Source of the DNA: Hymenochaete sp. R1
Lineage: Eukaryota > Basidiomycota > Agaricomycetes > Hymenochaetales > Hymenochaetaceae
NCBI GenBank assembly: GCA_019400425.1
Contig: JAFREE010000072.1
Coordinates: 57,749 to 121,748, forward strand
Direction of reading: 5' to 3'
DNA length: 64,000 bases
Part shown: piece by piece, positions 11,568 through 22,531 of the stretch
Layout of the letters: every line of letters begins with the position of its first letter
How positions within the stretch are numbered: the stretch's first letter is position 1
Notes under the pieces: model-generated
Databases searched by the model: none
The model's input: only the letters and a program-made list of their open reading frames with translations
Told to the model about the DNA's origin: nothing
Position numbers and translations under genes: made by a program

Positions 11568-13125
11568 TTATTCGAGATCTACTCGACGTCGGGGATTTTC
11601 CTTGGTCATGTCCCTGCCTGCCCCATTGGTGATCGGAGTGACTGGTTTCCAGCTATTCTTCTTGAGGGATCCTTGCTCGGGTTCAGGCACATTCTGACTG
11701 CCCGATTTGCTGAGTTGGTTTTGTGATTCGGTGGTCGTAATTGCGGACGGATCATGGGAATTCGGACTATACAACCTAATCCGTGAGGCAGGCGTCGCGG
11801 GAGGCTGGATCTTTGAGGGACGATAAGCTGCCGAAATGAACGTGTGGCGTTCACATCATACTCACCTGGCTTATAGACTGCAGGTGAGGAACGGAACCCC
11901 GCGTATCTTGGGCAGCGTAAAAGTCAATGAGGGTCGTTAAGACCTCTGTTCCGTAATGAAAGTGTGAGGTGCTACTGTGGGGGAGATGGTCAGAGTGATC
12001 TTCGTACCGGCCAAATCCGAGAGTTGAGCCTCGTTGAAGTTGGAGTGCTCGATCACTAGCCGAGACGCGTCGGGTGAAGTGGGCTTATTGGGAGGCGGAG
12101 TCGGGAGCGAAGCAGATGGTGAGGATGGCGCTATGCGAGCGTCCAAAGACAAGGAGTGATCTCCTTCCAAGTATCGTTGAGCAAGAATAAAGCACGCCGT
12201 AGCGATTAATTGTACATCAAACAGGAGGCAAAGGACCGTGCGATACCTTTGTGATATGAAAATACATTAATTGACTCCACAACTGAAAGTAGTTAGGGCT
12301 GTTCAGACTCACGAATCGTGCGCAATGTTCCACGCAATATCACACAGCGACGAACCCAGAGCGCCATTTGAAGACTGGTTCGTGATTCCGCCGGCATAAC
12401 GCTCGATGAGATCAACTAGCACTTCATGCGGGGTTTCAATAACGAAATCAAAGCAGATAGCCTCCAGAAGAGCTTCTTCAGTTGCTAGAATGACATTCTG
12501 GTAATCTTGTATTTCCTGTGCAGCCGAGGAGATACGCATAAGCTCCAGTTATTGTAAGGATCAAGAGGAGTCTCACGCTATCAGGTACCTTGTCGGGGTT
12601 GACACCAGTTGCCTTGCTTCGACAGACCTTCGTCACGTCTCTTAATTTTCGACCACATTCTTCGGTTTTCGTTGCTAGAAAAATACACGCTGCTGCAACA
12701 TCCTTCATAATAAGTTAGGAGTATGAGTAGACGAATTAAATTTAAACCAACTCACTTGTCTATGATAGTCTTCCATGCTGAACCTCATATAGAATCTGTG
12801 GTACCATGTTGCAGCTGTGAACAAGGCAGAAGTCGGCCTCTAAGATTTTTAGACCACACAAGAGCTGCAAAAAGAGAGATACTGACAGCTGTAGTGATGC
12901 ACCTAACCGGTACAGGAACTCGATACCTCGAGCCCGGTCATAGAGTTCTTTGTGTAATGGTATGGAAGAAATGGCTACGGACGGGGTTGATTTGAAAGCC
13001 GATACAGGAAAAATCCACTGTGAAGAATTCGGCGATTCCACTTCTGCTATGTGTGTAGGCGTCGTACTTGAGCTTTTGGAGCGTTGGTCGCGTGAAGCAC
13101 CCATACCAGCAGTATTGTACGACAT
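11568..13125 (-). CDS. Cyclin K/T-type transcriptional cyclin
   Basis: Regulatory subunit of a CTD kinase (CDK9 or CDK12/13 type), acting in the nucleus on RNA polymerase II. Exon 1 from ATG 13125 encodes SSQWIFPVSAFKSTP, then KELYDRARGIEFLYRLG. Splicing then gives LPTSALFTAATWYHRFYMR, the helix-1/2 core of the cyclin box, and DVAAACIFLATKTEECGRK in helix 3, the highly conserved K-x-E-E motif. The next exons give EIQDYQNVILATEEALLEA and ETPHEVLVDLIERY, ending cyclin fold one. The C-terminal part is Pro/Ser-rich and ends at 11568. Whether it is the P-TEFb cyclin (Pch1-like) or the Ctk2/cyclin K type cannot be told by eye. It shares a 300-base divergent promoter with the eIF2B-alpha gene. Confidence 0.82.
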
Positions 13126-13427
13126 GTAATTCGAGTACCAGTTCGATAGTACTAAAGCAGCTGCGACAATAATCCTACGCCTTTTGGACCAAGTAAATTG
13201 GTTATTCGAGGGATTCGTTATGATATCAGAGGTGCTCTGTATCCCCTTTTCGTTCGCCTCTTTTTATGCAGAAAGACTGTCAAAAGGCGTATGTGTTGGC
13301 GAGTCAAGCCTAAAGAGGTTATAGTAGTAAGGAAAGTCACGGAGCGTGCTAATAGATCCTGTCGCGCGACGCGTGAGTGAGTCATCGACGTTGACGGTGG
13401 CGAGCGAGTCCTTGGCTTCAATCTATC

Positions 13428-14928
13428 ATGACCATGACAATGTCAAGCACCTCCCCTGTAGATGCGCCTCGTCGCTCTGTACAATTCGACATTTTTGACT
13501 CTTACAGACGCATATTATCTAATGAAAAGGTACGATGAACTTATTTAGCATGAAGACCTCACTCATGTTGTTCACGCAAGACTTCAACTCCTTTGGCAGC
13601 CATCCTTGCGCTCACTGAACTTATTGAGAACTCAAAAGGTCAGCATGGTGTACTTTCATAAGCGATTTCAAAGTACTAAAATTAATACTCAGCTGGAACC
13701 ATGTTCGAACTCGTTCAGGCTCTGAACGACGGTGCCAAGGTTCTTCGAGAGCGGTTCACCAACTCAATCAGCTTAAATGCGGGCTGTGAACTTTTCATCG
13801 CCTTCGTCACGCTCTTCCCGCACGAAGCATCAGTAAGTACAATCTAACCTATAAGTTTTTCTAGTCATCTGACGGTATACTCTCTTTCTCAGAACTTCCA
13901 GGACCTTAAGGTCGAACTAATCGAGCAAGGCCGGCAGTACGCCAGCGAGGCGATGTCGTATCGGGAGAAGATTGCGAAGCTGGCATTGGGATTCATCAAG
14001 GATGGCTCTATTGTGAGTGCACTAGAAGTCATAGGAGCGGAGATAGAACTCATTTTGGGACTGAAAAGATACTGACCCACTCACATTCCCGAGTTGTAAT
14101 GCAAGCACTGCTTCTTGCTCATCGCCAAAAACGGATATCGGTGTACGTTACGGAAGCTAGGCCTCGCGGGCTAGGGTAGGTTCTCAGGATTCCCTTCTCA
14201 AGCACCGAGGAAAACTAACCGCTTTTAGCGTCAAGACACAAGAAATTCTTTCTGCAGCAGGAATTCCCTGTACGGTCGTTTTGGACTCGGCCGTGGCGTA
14301 CGTGATGGACAAAGTCGACCTTGTTCTTGTAGGCTCAGAGGCTGTCGTGGAAAGCGGTGGCCTCATAAATGCTGTTGGAAGCAATCAAATGGCTATAATA
14401 GCGAAAGCGGCGAATAAACCCGTATATGCAATGGCGGAAAGGTATCATTGGATCTATTGCATATATCTCCGTGCTGATTTAACTCTCATTTCTAACTAAC
14501 AGCTACAAATTTCACCGTCTGTTCCCTCTTTCCCAGTACGACCTACCGACGCACACGCAAAACATCCTTTCGTTCCCGCAGAAACCTATGCGTCCTTCCA
14601 CGCCCGCCTCGGTTGCCCGACCCTCTGTTCTTCCTCAAACAACTCCTTCGCTCTTGCATCAACGAGAATCGACGCTCACATCGTCACATACCCTTTCGGA
14701 CTCGGAGTACGCAATGAATGCAGAACAGATCCGCCTGAACCCAGAAGTTGATTACACAAGGTGTGCAAGATTCGTATATTTGTACGAAGGAGTCATAGTT
14801 GTACTGATGCAAAAATATCTAAAATATGATTTGAAAGACCCGATTTGATTTCTTTGGTCTTCTCCGATGTCGGAATCCTTACGCCCGAAGGCGTCAGTCA
14901 ATACTTGGTGGGAATGTTTGCAGGATGA
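13428..14928 (+). CDS. GCN3: Translation initiation factor eIF2B subunit alpha
   Basis: Regulatory alpha subunit of eIF2B, the guanine exchange factor for eIF2. It senses phosphorylated eIF2-alpha in the integrated stress/general amino acid control response. The first of three in-frame ATGs (13428) gives MTMTMSSTSPVD, and the later two are equally possible. Conserved blocks follow in order: VQFDIFDSYRRILSNE, LNAGCELFIAFVTLFPHEAS, AKLALGFIKDGSI, the exon encoding ISVYVTEARPRGLG, then VKTQEILSAAGIPCTVVLDS. After these come VAYVMDKVDLVLVGSEAV and GLINAVGSNQMAIIAKAANK. The C-terminus is LVFSDVGILTPEGVSQYLVG, ending at 14928. The family is about 305-350 residues long, and this fits. About seven introns. 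Confidence 0.93.
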
Positions 14929-15933
14929 AGGAGCGTTGGTGTGAAAAAAATTAAGGAAAGCTCATATGAGTGCGTTGTATTTTTAGGAGTGGCTGGGCTT
15001 CATATAGATGAATGCTTTCGATGGATCTTTATTGCAGAATTTCTTCTCCGGCTCCTGGGCGCTTAAAAATGCAATCACGATTCGCGTCTGATCGTAGGAG
15101 CCAAGCTGAAGTCCAAACAACAAGCACCAAGTCAAACAAAGCAGGTTGAATAGAGCCGCGCGAGTTGCGAGTTTCTCGCGATCCGCTCATGCCAGATACA
15201 CGAAATTCATGACGACCTCGTCAAACGTGAAACGTCGGCAAAGGACAGGCGCTGGAGACCCGGAGACCCGAGTCCCCCAACCTTCCCTAAACGGAATCCA
15301 GGATATCCTCCGTTTACGTTGCGAGCCGGGATTTTTTTCAGAGAGAAACATTGGAACGCTTGTAAGATCTGCTGAAAGGCACCGAAGATCCGCTGGGGGA
15401 AGATCTGCTCATCCAGCGTTAGCGTCAGTCTGGCAAAGGCAACCCTGGCTGGCGGTGGCGCCGGCTTCCGTCTGAGAAGATACACGAACGCACCACGGAA
15501 GAACGGTGGGCGTTCGGACTAAATGAGAGGAAGGGTTTCACGCTTGAAGCTCCTTGGACGTGCCGAATTGCGTTGAGTGCCAGGTGGTCTATTGCAAGCG
15601 TTATTTGACGTCCAACATGAAGTCGACCCAAGAAAAAATTGCGTGTATTGAAACTGATATACATTGAATTAAGAGTAAAGTGGGATCTGTCATTGGAAAA
15701 GCTTCGGGCACAAGAAAGGAAATACGAAAGGCGCTGTGAGGTCCAGAGGCCGCTGAAAGCGACGCGACCGGCAGAGATATTAATTGAGTTGTTTCAGGAT
15801 GGAATGTGATGATGCATATCCAAATCCCATAACAGATGGAAATTTTCGTTATGAAATACGAATTCTTCGGGGCAACTTAGACGATCGTAAACTACGTAGA
15901 CCACCGGTGGCGGACTGGCAATGGCGATGCGAT

Positions 15934-15958
15934 GGGGGATGGGGGATGGGGGACCGGG
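15934..15958 (+). other. Potential G-quadruplex motif
   Basis: Three runs of five G and one run of three G are separated by AT, AT and ACC. This satisfies the usual four-run rule for an intramolecular G-quadruplex. It lies in intergenic DNA about 1.1 kb upstream of the orphan gene at 17042. Folding and function are not shown. Confidence 0.5.
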
Positions 15959-16611
15959 TTCGGCAAACGGGAAACGTCTGCCAGTGCGCAACGCGCGCAA
16001 CGGCGACGGGTGACAATGTCAATGGCATTAATTGGTGGCGATGAGGCATTGACGGAGTGAACGAAGTGGATGCAGGATAAATCAAAGGGTTGTTGTATGA
16101 TTTACAAGCGCTAGCTACGTTATACGCGATGAAAGAACGAAAGAAAAGCATGAAAGCAATTCTTTTGAGGAGAGCTGCAGAAGATAACGAACTGAATGAT
16201 GAATGATTTCAGATTTGGGAAGGGAGCGTCTTTGTTTGTCGTTGTAACGGTAACCGACGACGACGTGAAAGGGAGAAACGCAAGTGGGTTCCTTCTCAGA
16301 TTGTCATTCCGGCTGTTGTAAGTTGTAACATAACCTCAACCTCTTTCTTTGAGTGATATGCATGTGTGTGTATGCCAGCTCAATCTAAATCTAAATCTGA
16401 GAGCCACATAGTAACATACATCGTCGGCCGCGGAGGTGGAAAGCTGCTGGATCAGTGGATGTTGACGGCAACGGGGTTTCCCCATTTGGAGAAAAATCCG
16501 TGGGAAAAGAGCCTCATTTCTCGGTGAGGAGCTAGAAAAGGGCACGTGTAACGTTCCGCAACCAACATTTTTCTTTCTTTTCTTTTTTTTTCGAAAATGT
16601 CCTTTTTTTCT

Positions 16612-16620
16612 GATATAAAG
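16612..16620 (+). promoter_or_regulatory. Candidate TATA box of the orphan gene
   Basis: GATATAAAG follows a poly-T/CT tract and precedes a long C/T-rich leader. If used, the leader would be about 400 bases, perhaps with an intron. Other start sites within the CT tract are possible. Confidence 0.35.
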
Positions 16621-17041
16621 GTCCCATCGGTCGCTTTGCCTCATGCTATCGTCCCCGTCGTTCTCTCTCCCTCCTCTCTCACCCCTCAGCAGCCTTCGTC
16701 TTGCCCTCCCCGTCCCGTCGTCGAACGTCGTCCACTCCGTCGTTCCCATTCTCGTTATTTGTCTCCGAACGCGGTCAGACTCTTTCTCTTCATCGCCCTT
16801 GACCACGTCGCGTGCCAGTCACAGGTATGTACTTCCCGTTCTTTCAGCCCTATTAAACCCTGCACCGCGTACGGCACGCTGCTTTCACCTTCTAAAGCTG
16901 ATGCTCATCTTTCTCCTTCATTAGCCGCCCTCTTACTCTACCTATATAATCTAGCTGGCCTCGAACCTCAGGGCGCTCCCCGTCAAATCTCCTTCAACCT
17001 CGAAACCGTGCCCCGTCTGCCCTTGAGCTTCTTATCTCACT

Positions 17042-17671
17042 ATGAGCACTCCTCCCCAGCTTGTCTTCGCTCCCAGTATCAAGGAGATGGACGAATGGTC
17101 CAAACGGACCGGCATCCCTCTTACCAGTGCCGATGCGATCGGAACTCTTTATGCTCGCGCCCACCCTTGGTTGCTGTCTCTCAAGAACCAGCTCGTCCGT
17201 GAACATGGCTGGCTCGACAAACCCGTTGACTCTCGCATCCTCTTCTCCATTGAATGCACGCCTCCGTTCCGGTCATCCGGCGGCATCCCGCGCATGCCTC
17301 AGTTCAACCTCCAACTACCCCGGCACGCGTCTTCGTTCTTCTCACCCGAACGCCGTATCCAGTGGGAGATGGTCTTCCACTCTGCTCTCTTCCCGGCGAC
17401 ACGACATGTGTGCCAACCTGTTGGTGACATCCTGCATCTGCTGCAGTGTTTGCTTACAGGCATGATTGTGCTCGTAAAAGAGGAGGACGTACCCGGTGAA
17501 GGGTGCTGGAGGACGACACGCGGTTTGCCCCCTCCAGAATGGATCAGCGCGAACGAGTCCATGTTACTGCAGGTCTTTGGTACCTCCCATTACCGCAGGC
17601 TGTTTCGCGCAGCGACCGATAAACGTCTCGCGTTCAAGGTCCAGTTAGAGCAACAACCCTCACGCGATTGA
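17042..17671 (+). CDS. Orphan 209-residue protein, single exon
   Basis: A single uninterrupted frame starts MSTPPQLVFAPSIKEMDEWS and ends at 17671. The amino-acid mix is that of a globular cytosolic or nuclear protein (Trp, Cys, His and Pro spread evenly). There are no transmembrane segments and no signal peptide. I recognise no domain. The codon use and even composition set it apart from the C/T-rich overlapping frame 16597-17202, which I take as a shadow. It lies alone between two gene-poor regions with a long CT-rich leader, a layout often seen for highly regulated fungal genes. Function unknown. Confidence 0.6.
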   Translation: MSTPPQLVFAPSIKEMDEWSKRTGIPLTSADAIGTLYARAHPWLLSLKNQLVREHGWLDKPVDSRILFSIECTPPFRSSGGIPRMPQFNLQLPRHASSFFSPERRIQWEMVFHSALFPATRHVCQPVGDILHLLQCLLTGMIVLVKEEDVPGEGCWRTTRGLPPPEWISANESMLLQVFGTSHYRRLFRAATDKRLAFKVQLEQQPSRD

Positions 17672-20600
17672 ACGCGGCTGAACACAACCATCACGGCGTG
17701 TTTCTTCCCCCGATCTTTTTCCCGCCCGCCATTTCTTTTCTCTATCGTGTCTCGACGCTCGCAATCGTTACGCACGCAAACATCTCGTGTGGGAGGTCCT
17801 CCTGCATAACTCGCACCCCTCAATATCCTCCAAAAATGTAAAGTTTTACCACCGTGACTATCACCTGTTGCAGAACAGTGACAAACATTGTCCTCTCCTC
17901 GCTTTCGCCCGCCTCATTGCCCGTGGCACTCTTGATTACTCTTGCTTTCCGCTCCGCTCCGCGCTTTATCGTTTTCTATCCGTCTCACCTTCGCACCCTA
18001 TCTTATTTCATTCTGTTCTTCACCTGCCTTTTTTTTCGTGGTTTTAGCATCTTTATTGCCGTCCATGGTACCGCATGCTCGTCTCATAGAAGTCCGCCCG
18101 CACAACTCTTTTTTCTCGTGTATATGTATACGAAGTACGTCCCCTCCATACTTTACCGCCTTTCATACCGCATGCCTTCCCCACTTTCTCTCGAATCTTT
18201 TTAATCGCTCTACCATAGTCGTATTATTCTGCCTTACCAAGCTGCTTTATACTCCCGTTGTACATGTATATTTCTTGATGGTCCCTTTCCCCTTTTCTTT
18301 TCCTCCTTCGCTTTCTCCTCGACTGGCTTCGGACTTCTGCCCCGCACTTCCGCATTTCATCCTCCTCTCCTCACCCTGGTGGCCCCAATCTTGTCGCTGC
18401 ACGCCGTTTGCGCCTGTCTTATTTACGTCCCCTTTTTTTCACCCATATCGGTCCGGGGATGATGATCTTTTTCGTCCGCTAGCATCATGTCGTCTTCGCA
18501 ACATGCAATTTGATATATGCCTTTTTATTCTCTTGACGTTAGTATGCATATGTATGCGCACTGTCAGGTTAATGACTTGGTTTTGACATAAGGATGAATG
18601 TGGTTGGCAGGTGTGGCAGAGCAGATGCTGCATATACGCAGCGCAATGAAGTCTGGACACCTCAGAAAAGGGATGTGGCGCAGTCAGATCCCAAATATAT
18701 TCACGTCATTTGATGTCAATCTTTGGTCTGTCTGTGTGTAGCCTAGGGTTCCCAGTACGTGGTACTTTCTTTTCTACCCATCCATTCAAAAGTGCTGGCA
18801 GACCATCACAACGCCCTACCAGTGACGAATACAGCGTGAGGGACTCATCCGAAGTTTTGAGAAGCCTTACGATGAGGTACAGCAGAATCGGAAACAGGGG
18901 CAATTAATGGCGGGACGGAGGGCACGCGAGCTACACGAGTTTTCTGTGGTTCTGGTTCTGGTCCTCTCCGTTTCCGTGTCGACGAAACCGAGGCACCGCA
19001 ACGTGTCTCTTACGATGTTCCTACCAGAATCGAGTTCGAGTGTTTGATGCGGTCTCGAGGCTTGACTTGGATTCGGAGATCAAGCTTAAACTTCGTAAGA
19101 CTTGCTGGTTCTATTACTAGTATCCGGCATACTGCACGCCAGTCTGGAGCCTTCTTTCGGTATAGAGTCCAACTTGAAGAACTTGACTTCAAGTTGACTA
19201 CGCATAATCCGAGTCGTAGATGCCCTGCTGACCATTGACAAACAGGTAATTAATTTTACATGCAGTGAGTAGTGCAGCACTGCACTGTACCCCCGGGCCC
19301 TTCCGCATGATATGGGTTCCACGAATCTCTAGACTATCCGCAAAGCAGCCCCAGCTCAGGCTATCCCTCAAGCTACCACACACTCAAACACGAACACACA
19401 CGGGACCATCACTAGTACGTACTTACTACTAACTGACTAAACTGACTAGTAACACCGGCAGCGATGACGGCACTGCGACGGCCGAGGGCGGATTCGGAGT
19501 TCCAGAAGAAGACGTCTCTTGGGAAGTGAGGCGCCGGGTCCGCGAAGGTGCGATGTGGTGACGGTGACGCATGATCATGAATCAATCATGGTACTTGTTC
19601 TTGTTCTTACTGATCCCGAGTGACTTTTTTTTGGCATTGGAGGGACGGGAGTGGACGGGACGTTTCGTTCGTTAGGATGGATGGTTACGGTGAGATTCTC
19701 CTCGTTAGTGATCATGCTAAAGCGTACATAACGAAGGGGACCTTGTAGATTTTAAAAAGAAAAATTGTACCTTTCGATACGATGGTGAGCAAGTACACTT
19801 ATCGTTCTCGACGAAGTTTCTTTCTTTGCTTTGCACCCGGTGCCTTGAAATATTGGACCGACCGACCGTTCATTCTCAACTCCTGTGATTTTCATTAAAA
19901 CACACGTATCCTGCGACAATCGCATCCGAAGCACCAATAGTGGCTTGAGCTGAGCCCCATCGAACAAATTCCCGAGCCTGAACTTCAGATCTAAGAAGGT
20001 ATATAAATTTAAAATTAATACTATCCGCGGACACGTACGCGTACTTCGTTCCGATTCGCTGGATATGACTGACTTACATCTTCCTCTCCATTTCAGAAAC
20101 CAGCACCATGTCGTACCTACACCTCATAGCTCAGGATACAAAGCAGAGGTGGTGAGTGAGACCGAGACCCGACTCTCCGACGAGTTTCAACCGTTCCAAA
20201 GCGCATGACCTTCCAGTGAACGAGCCACTGCCAGTCGTTCCCTTATCTACGCCTCCCATTCAGCCACATTCCCGCCACCTTCGATCTTTTTACTAAGGCA
20301 GGCCGTCGCGTTAGTATAGTATATACCAGCGCGTTCGATCTTTCCGAAGACTTTCAAGGGCCGTATGGGTACCGTTTGGTGTGGGCACGATCTTGTGAAT
20401 GGAGCAGGAAGAGGGTCGCGAGCACATGCTTCCTATAAATTTGTGCGGGATTTTTGGGTTGATGGATCATAATCATCATCATGAGTGTCGGGTGCCCGTC
20501 CGCCCGTCGTGCCCCATGTCTCGTTAGATGAGCAGAGACCGTTAAGATAGGCAGGAATCATATCTGGAGTCAAAGATGTCAAAGGGAAAGACACCGTGTC

Positions 20601-21174
20601 CGTGTCCGACGTCGCGCGCGCGCGACAAGTGAATGGAGATAGCAGAGTGAATGTGAACGTGAATGATCCTTGGTATTCAGGATTGGAGGGAAGGCTGGAT
20701 ATATGCACAGATACATGAAGTGAGCGCGAGTTCCGGCATTCGATGCGCAAAGCTATCTTCCTTGGCTATTGAGTTGTGTATGGTGATGATGGGTGGGCGT
20801 TGGGGATGCTAAGACTTGTTAAGAAGAGGCGGCATTCATGGATATTGATAGTGTCATTAAGGAAGAATGTAAGATCATGCGAGTAGGGTCGAAGAAAGGG
20901 CGCTAGGCAATCGTTGAACACTGAACGCGTGTATACATGCTGCTTACTGTAGTAGTTGTGAACGGTAGGCGAGTCTACGGGGCCCAAACCAAGGTTTCCA
21001 CGAAGTCAATTTTGGTTTGTTGTACACTCACAAAGCACGCCTTTTCGGTCTGTCGTTCCATCATTAAGTATATCAACGGAGTGATGCGGTGTGTAAAGCT
21101 CACTGATATGTAGCGAATGCATTGATGCTCAAAGTAAAGGCAAGATATTAGGCGAGCTAACTAACGCTTTAAGA
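17672..21174. other. 3.5-kb gene-poor region
   Basis: No gene with recognisable motifs or consistent splicing is visible. The first 900 bases are strongly C/T-rich on the plus strand and may be 3' UTR or a non-coding transcript. Frames such as 17942-18586 reflect that composition. The rest has mixed composition with short dinucleotide-like patches (near 19380-19440) and a 16-base CG palindrome at 20611. A plausible splice acceptor (TTTCAG at 20093-20098) precedes a 15-codon frame at 20108. That could be part of a non-coding RNA or a leader exon. Confidence 0.4.
20611..20626. repeat. 16-base perfect CG palindrome
   Basis: The sequence GTCGCGCGCGCGCGAC is its own reverse complement. Alternating CG can adopt Z-DNA or extrude as a small cruciform. 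It lies in a gene-poor region and nothing nearby indicates a role. Confidence 0.7.
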
Positions 21175-22335
21175 TCATTTGAACCAGCTAAACCACACAC
21201 TCTTGGACGAGGATTTGACTTTCTTGTCACTTTCTGTGTCATCGCCCTTCTTCGCAGCTGCGATAGCCCTCGCTTCTTCTTGAGATTTTACGGGATTGCC
21301 TTTCTTGAAGTCAGCGGGGCGTTCGATATCGGGCCCGTCCTGCCATATGCCTACACCTCGGTTTCTGCATTGGGGGAGGAAATCTATAAACACATAGCTT
21401 AGCATACAAATCTAAACGATTCTTACTTTGCTCCTTCTTCGAGCTTTTCGTACACGTCTCTGCCTTCGCTCCCGTAAACAGCGCCCCCCTCTCGATAGAC
21501 AACTGCCCACCCATCTTTCGCCATTGCCATGGATATGTTCTTTCCGAATCGTGGTCCCAGCGGTCTCATGAACCATGGCTGGAAAAGGGGAAGCACAAGT
21601 TTGCAAACCTAGTCCAATCAGCCGACAAGAAACTTTAACACGAGAGAGCTAAAGAAAGAGAAGTGTGATAACTTACCAGTCGATTATATTGATCTCGTTT
21701 CAACACTTGGCAGTAGATAATCTTCCCTTCAACAGCAAAACGGAGGTATTCCATCGCGTCTCGCGCATACTTCTGGTCTGCTCTCCCATAACGACCAAGC
21801 TTTCAGCATGTTAGAATAGAACGTAAGACCTTAATGGATAGGGGCTGACTTCTGGTGCATCAACTGCAGCAATGCGAATTGGCAACGTGCCGGAACCTTT
21901 CAATCCCGATAAGCCACTTGTATGGGAAAAAAAGGAAGGACCATACCTATCTTGCGTGCAGGAGTATGCCCGAAGATGTTAAAGGGTGAGATGTGATGAA
22001 TTCGAAAGTTGTCTGGATCCCAAACACTGTTGATAGAGGTAGGTCGATCTGCAGCAATGTATATGACGAGGTTCCTACCCAGCAACTCGGCCTTTAATCC
22101 AGCCTTCATTATCCACAATCCTCTTGGGCAAGTCTTCTATATGTCGATATGTTCGGCCATAACGAACGTATATCGTTCGAGCAAGAAACACGACGCCAGC
22201 GGTTACGAGAAGAGCTCCCGGTTGACCCTCCTTGAGTCTATCAACAAACTGATTGAAGTCAAATAGATTGTCGTCATCTTTCGCGCGTATTTCTTGCGAT
22301 TTCTTGTCATTCGTCTTGAATGGCCACCAAGACAT
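21175..22335 (-). CDS. LCL3: LCL3-like mitochondrial membrane endonuclease (SNase domain)
   Basis: A staphylococcal-nuclease-like enzyme of the fungal Lcl3 family, anchored in the mitochondrial membrane. The start at 22335 gives MSWWPFKTNDKKS. An acidic stretch follows, then one membrane segment, PGALLVTAGVVFLARTIYVR. The SNase domain contains SVWDPDNFRIHH, PIRIAAVDAPE (the Arg and Glu region of the active site), RYGRADQKYARDAMEYL and VLKRDQYNRL. The next conserved block is PWFMRPLGPRFGKNISMAMA, followed by GVGIWQDGPDIERPADFKKG. It ends in a Lys/Ser-rich tail at 21175. Five or so short introns. It shares a 196-base divergent promoter with the TOG-domain gene. Confidence 0.9.
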
Positions 22336-22531
22336 AGGAAGCGAAAGAGGAGAGACGTGAATGAAGCATCGTAAGTTGAGGTAGACGCGGTGAGGCCGGG
22401 ACGCGCACGTCCACGCGAGAGCCGCGAGATTGTTGAAACGCGCGACGAGGTGGTTTATCCAACTCAACAGCTCTCCTTATACTATCTGCCACCTTTCTTC
22501 CCCTTTCTCTCCATTTCTCTCTTTCTCTACG

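Larger units (their letters stand above)
14929..17041. other. Gene-poor region and CT-rich leader of the next gene
   Basis: I see no supported gene in the first 1.6 kb; short open frames on both strands lack motifs. A G-run cluster lies at 15934-15958 and a (CTAAAT)-type triplet repeat near 16381-16400. From about 16560 the plus strand becomes strongly C/T-rich, typical of fungal promoter and 5'-leader DNA. A possible 5'-UTR intron has a GTATGT donor near 16825 and a CATTAG acceptor near 16924. Confidence 0.45.

Noticed and set aside
16597..17202. 201-codon plus-strand frame before the orphan gene
   Set aside because: It is Pro/Ser/Leu/Arg-rich from a C/T-rich leader and overlaps the better-balanced frame starting at 17042.
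17942..18586. 214-codon plus-strand frame
   Set aside because: Phe/Leu/Ser/Pro-rich, as expected from C/T-rich DNA. No motif and no sign of splicing.
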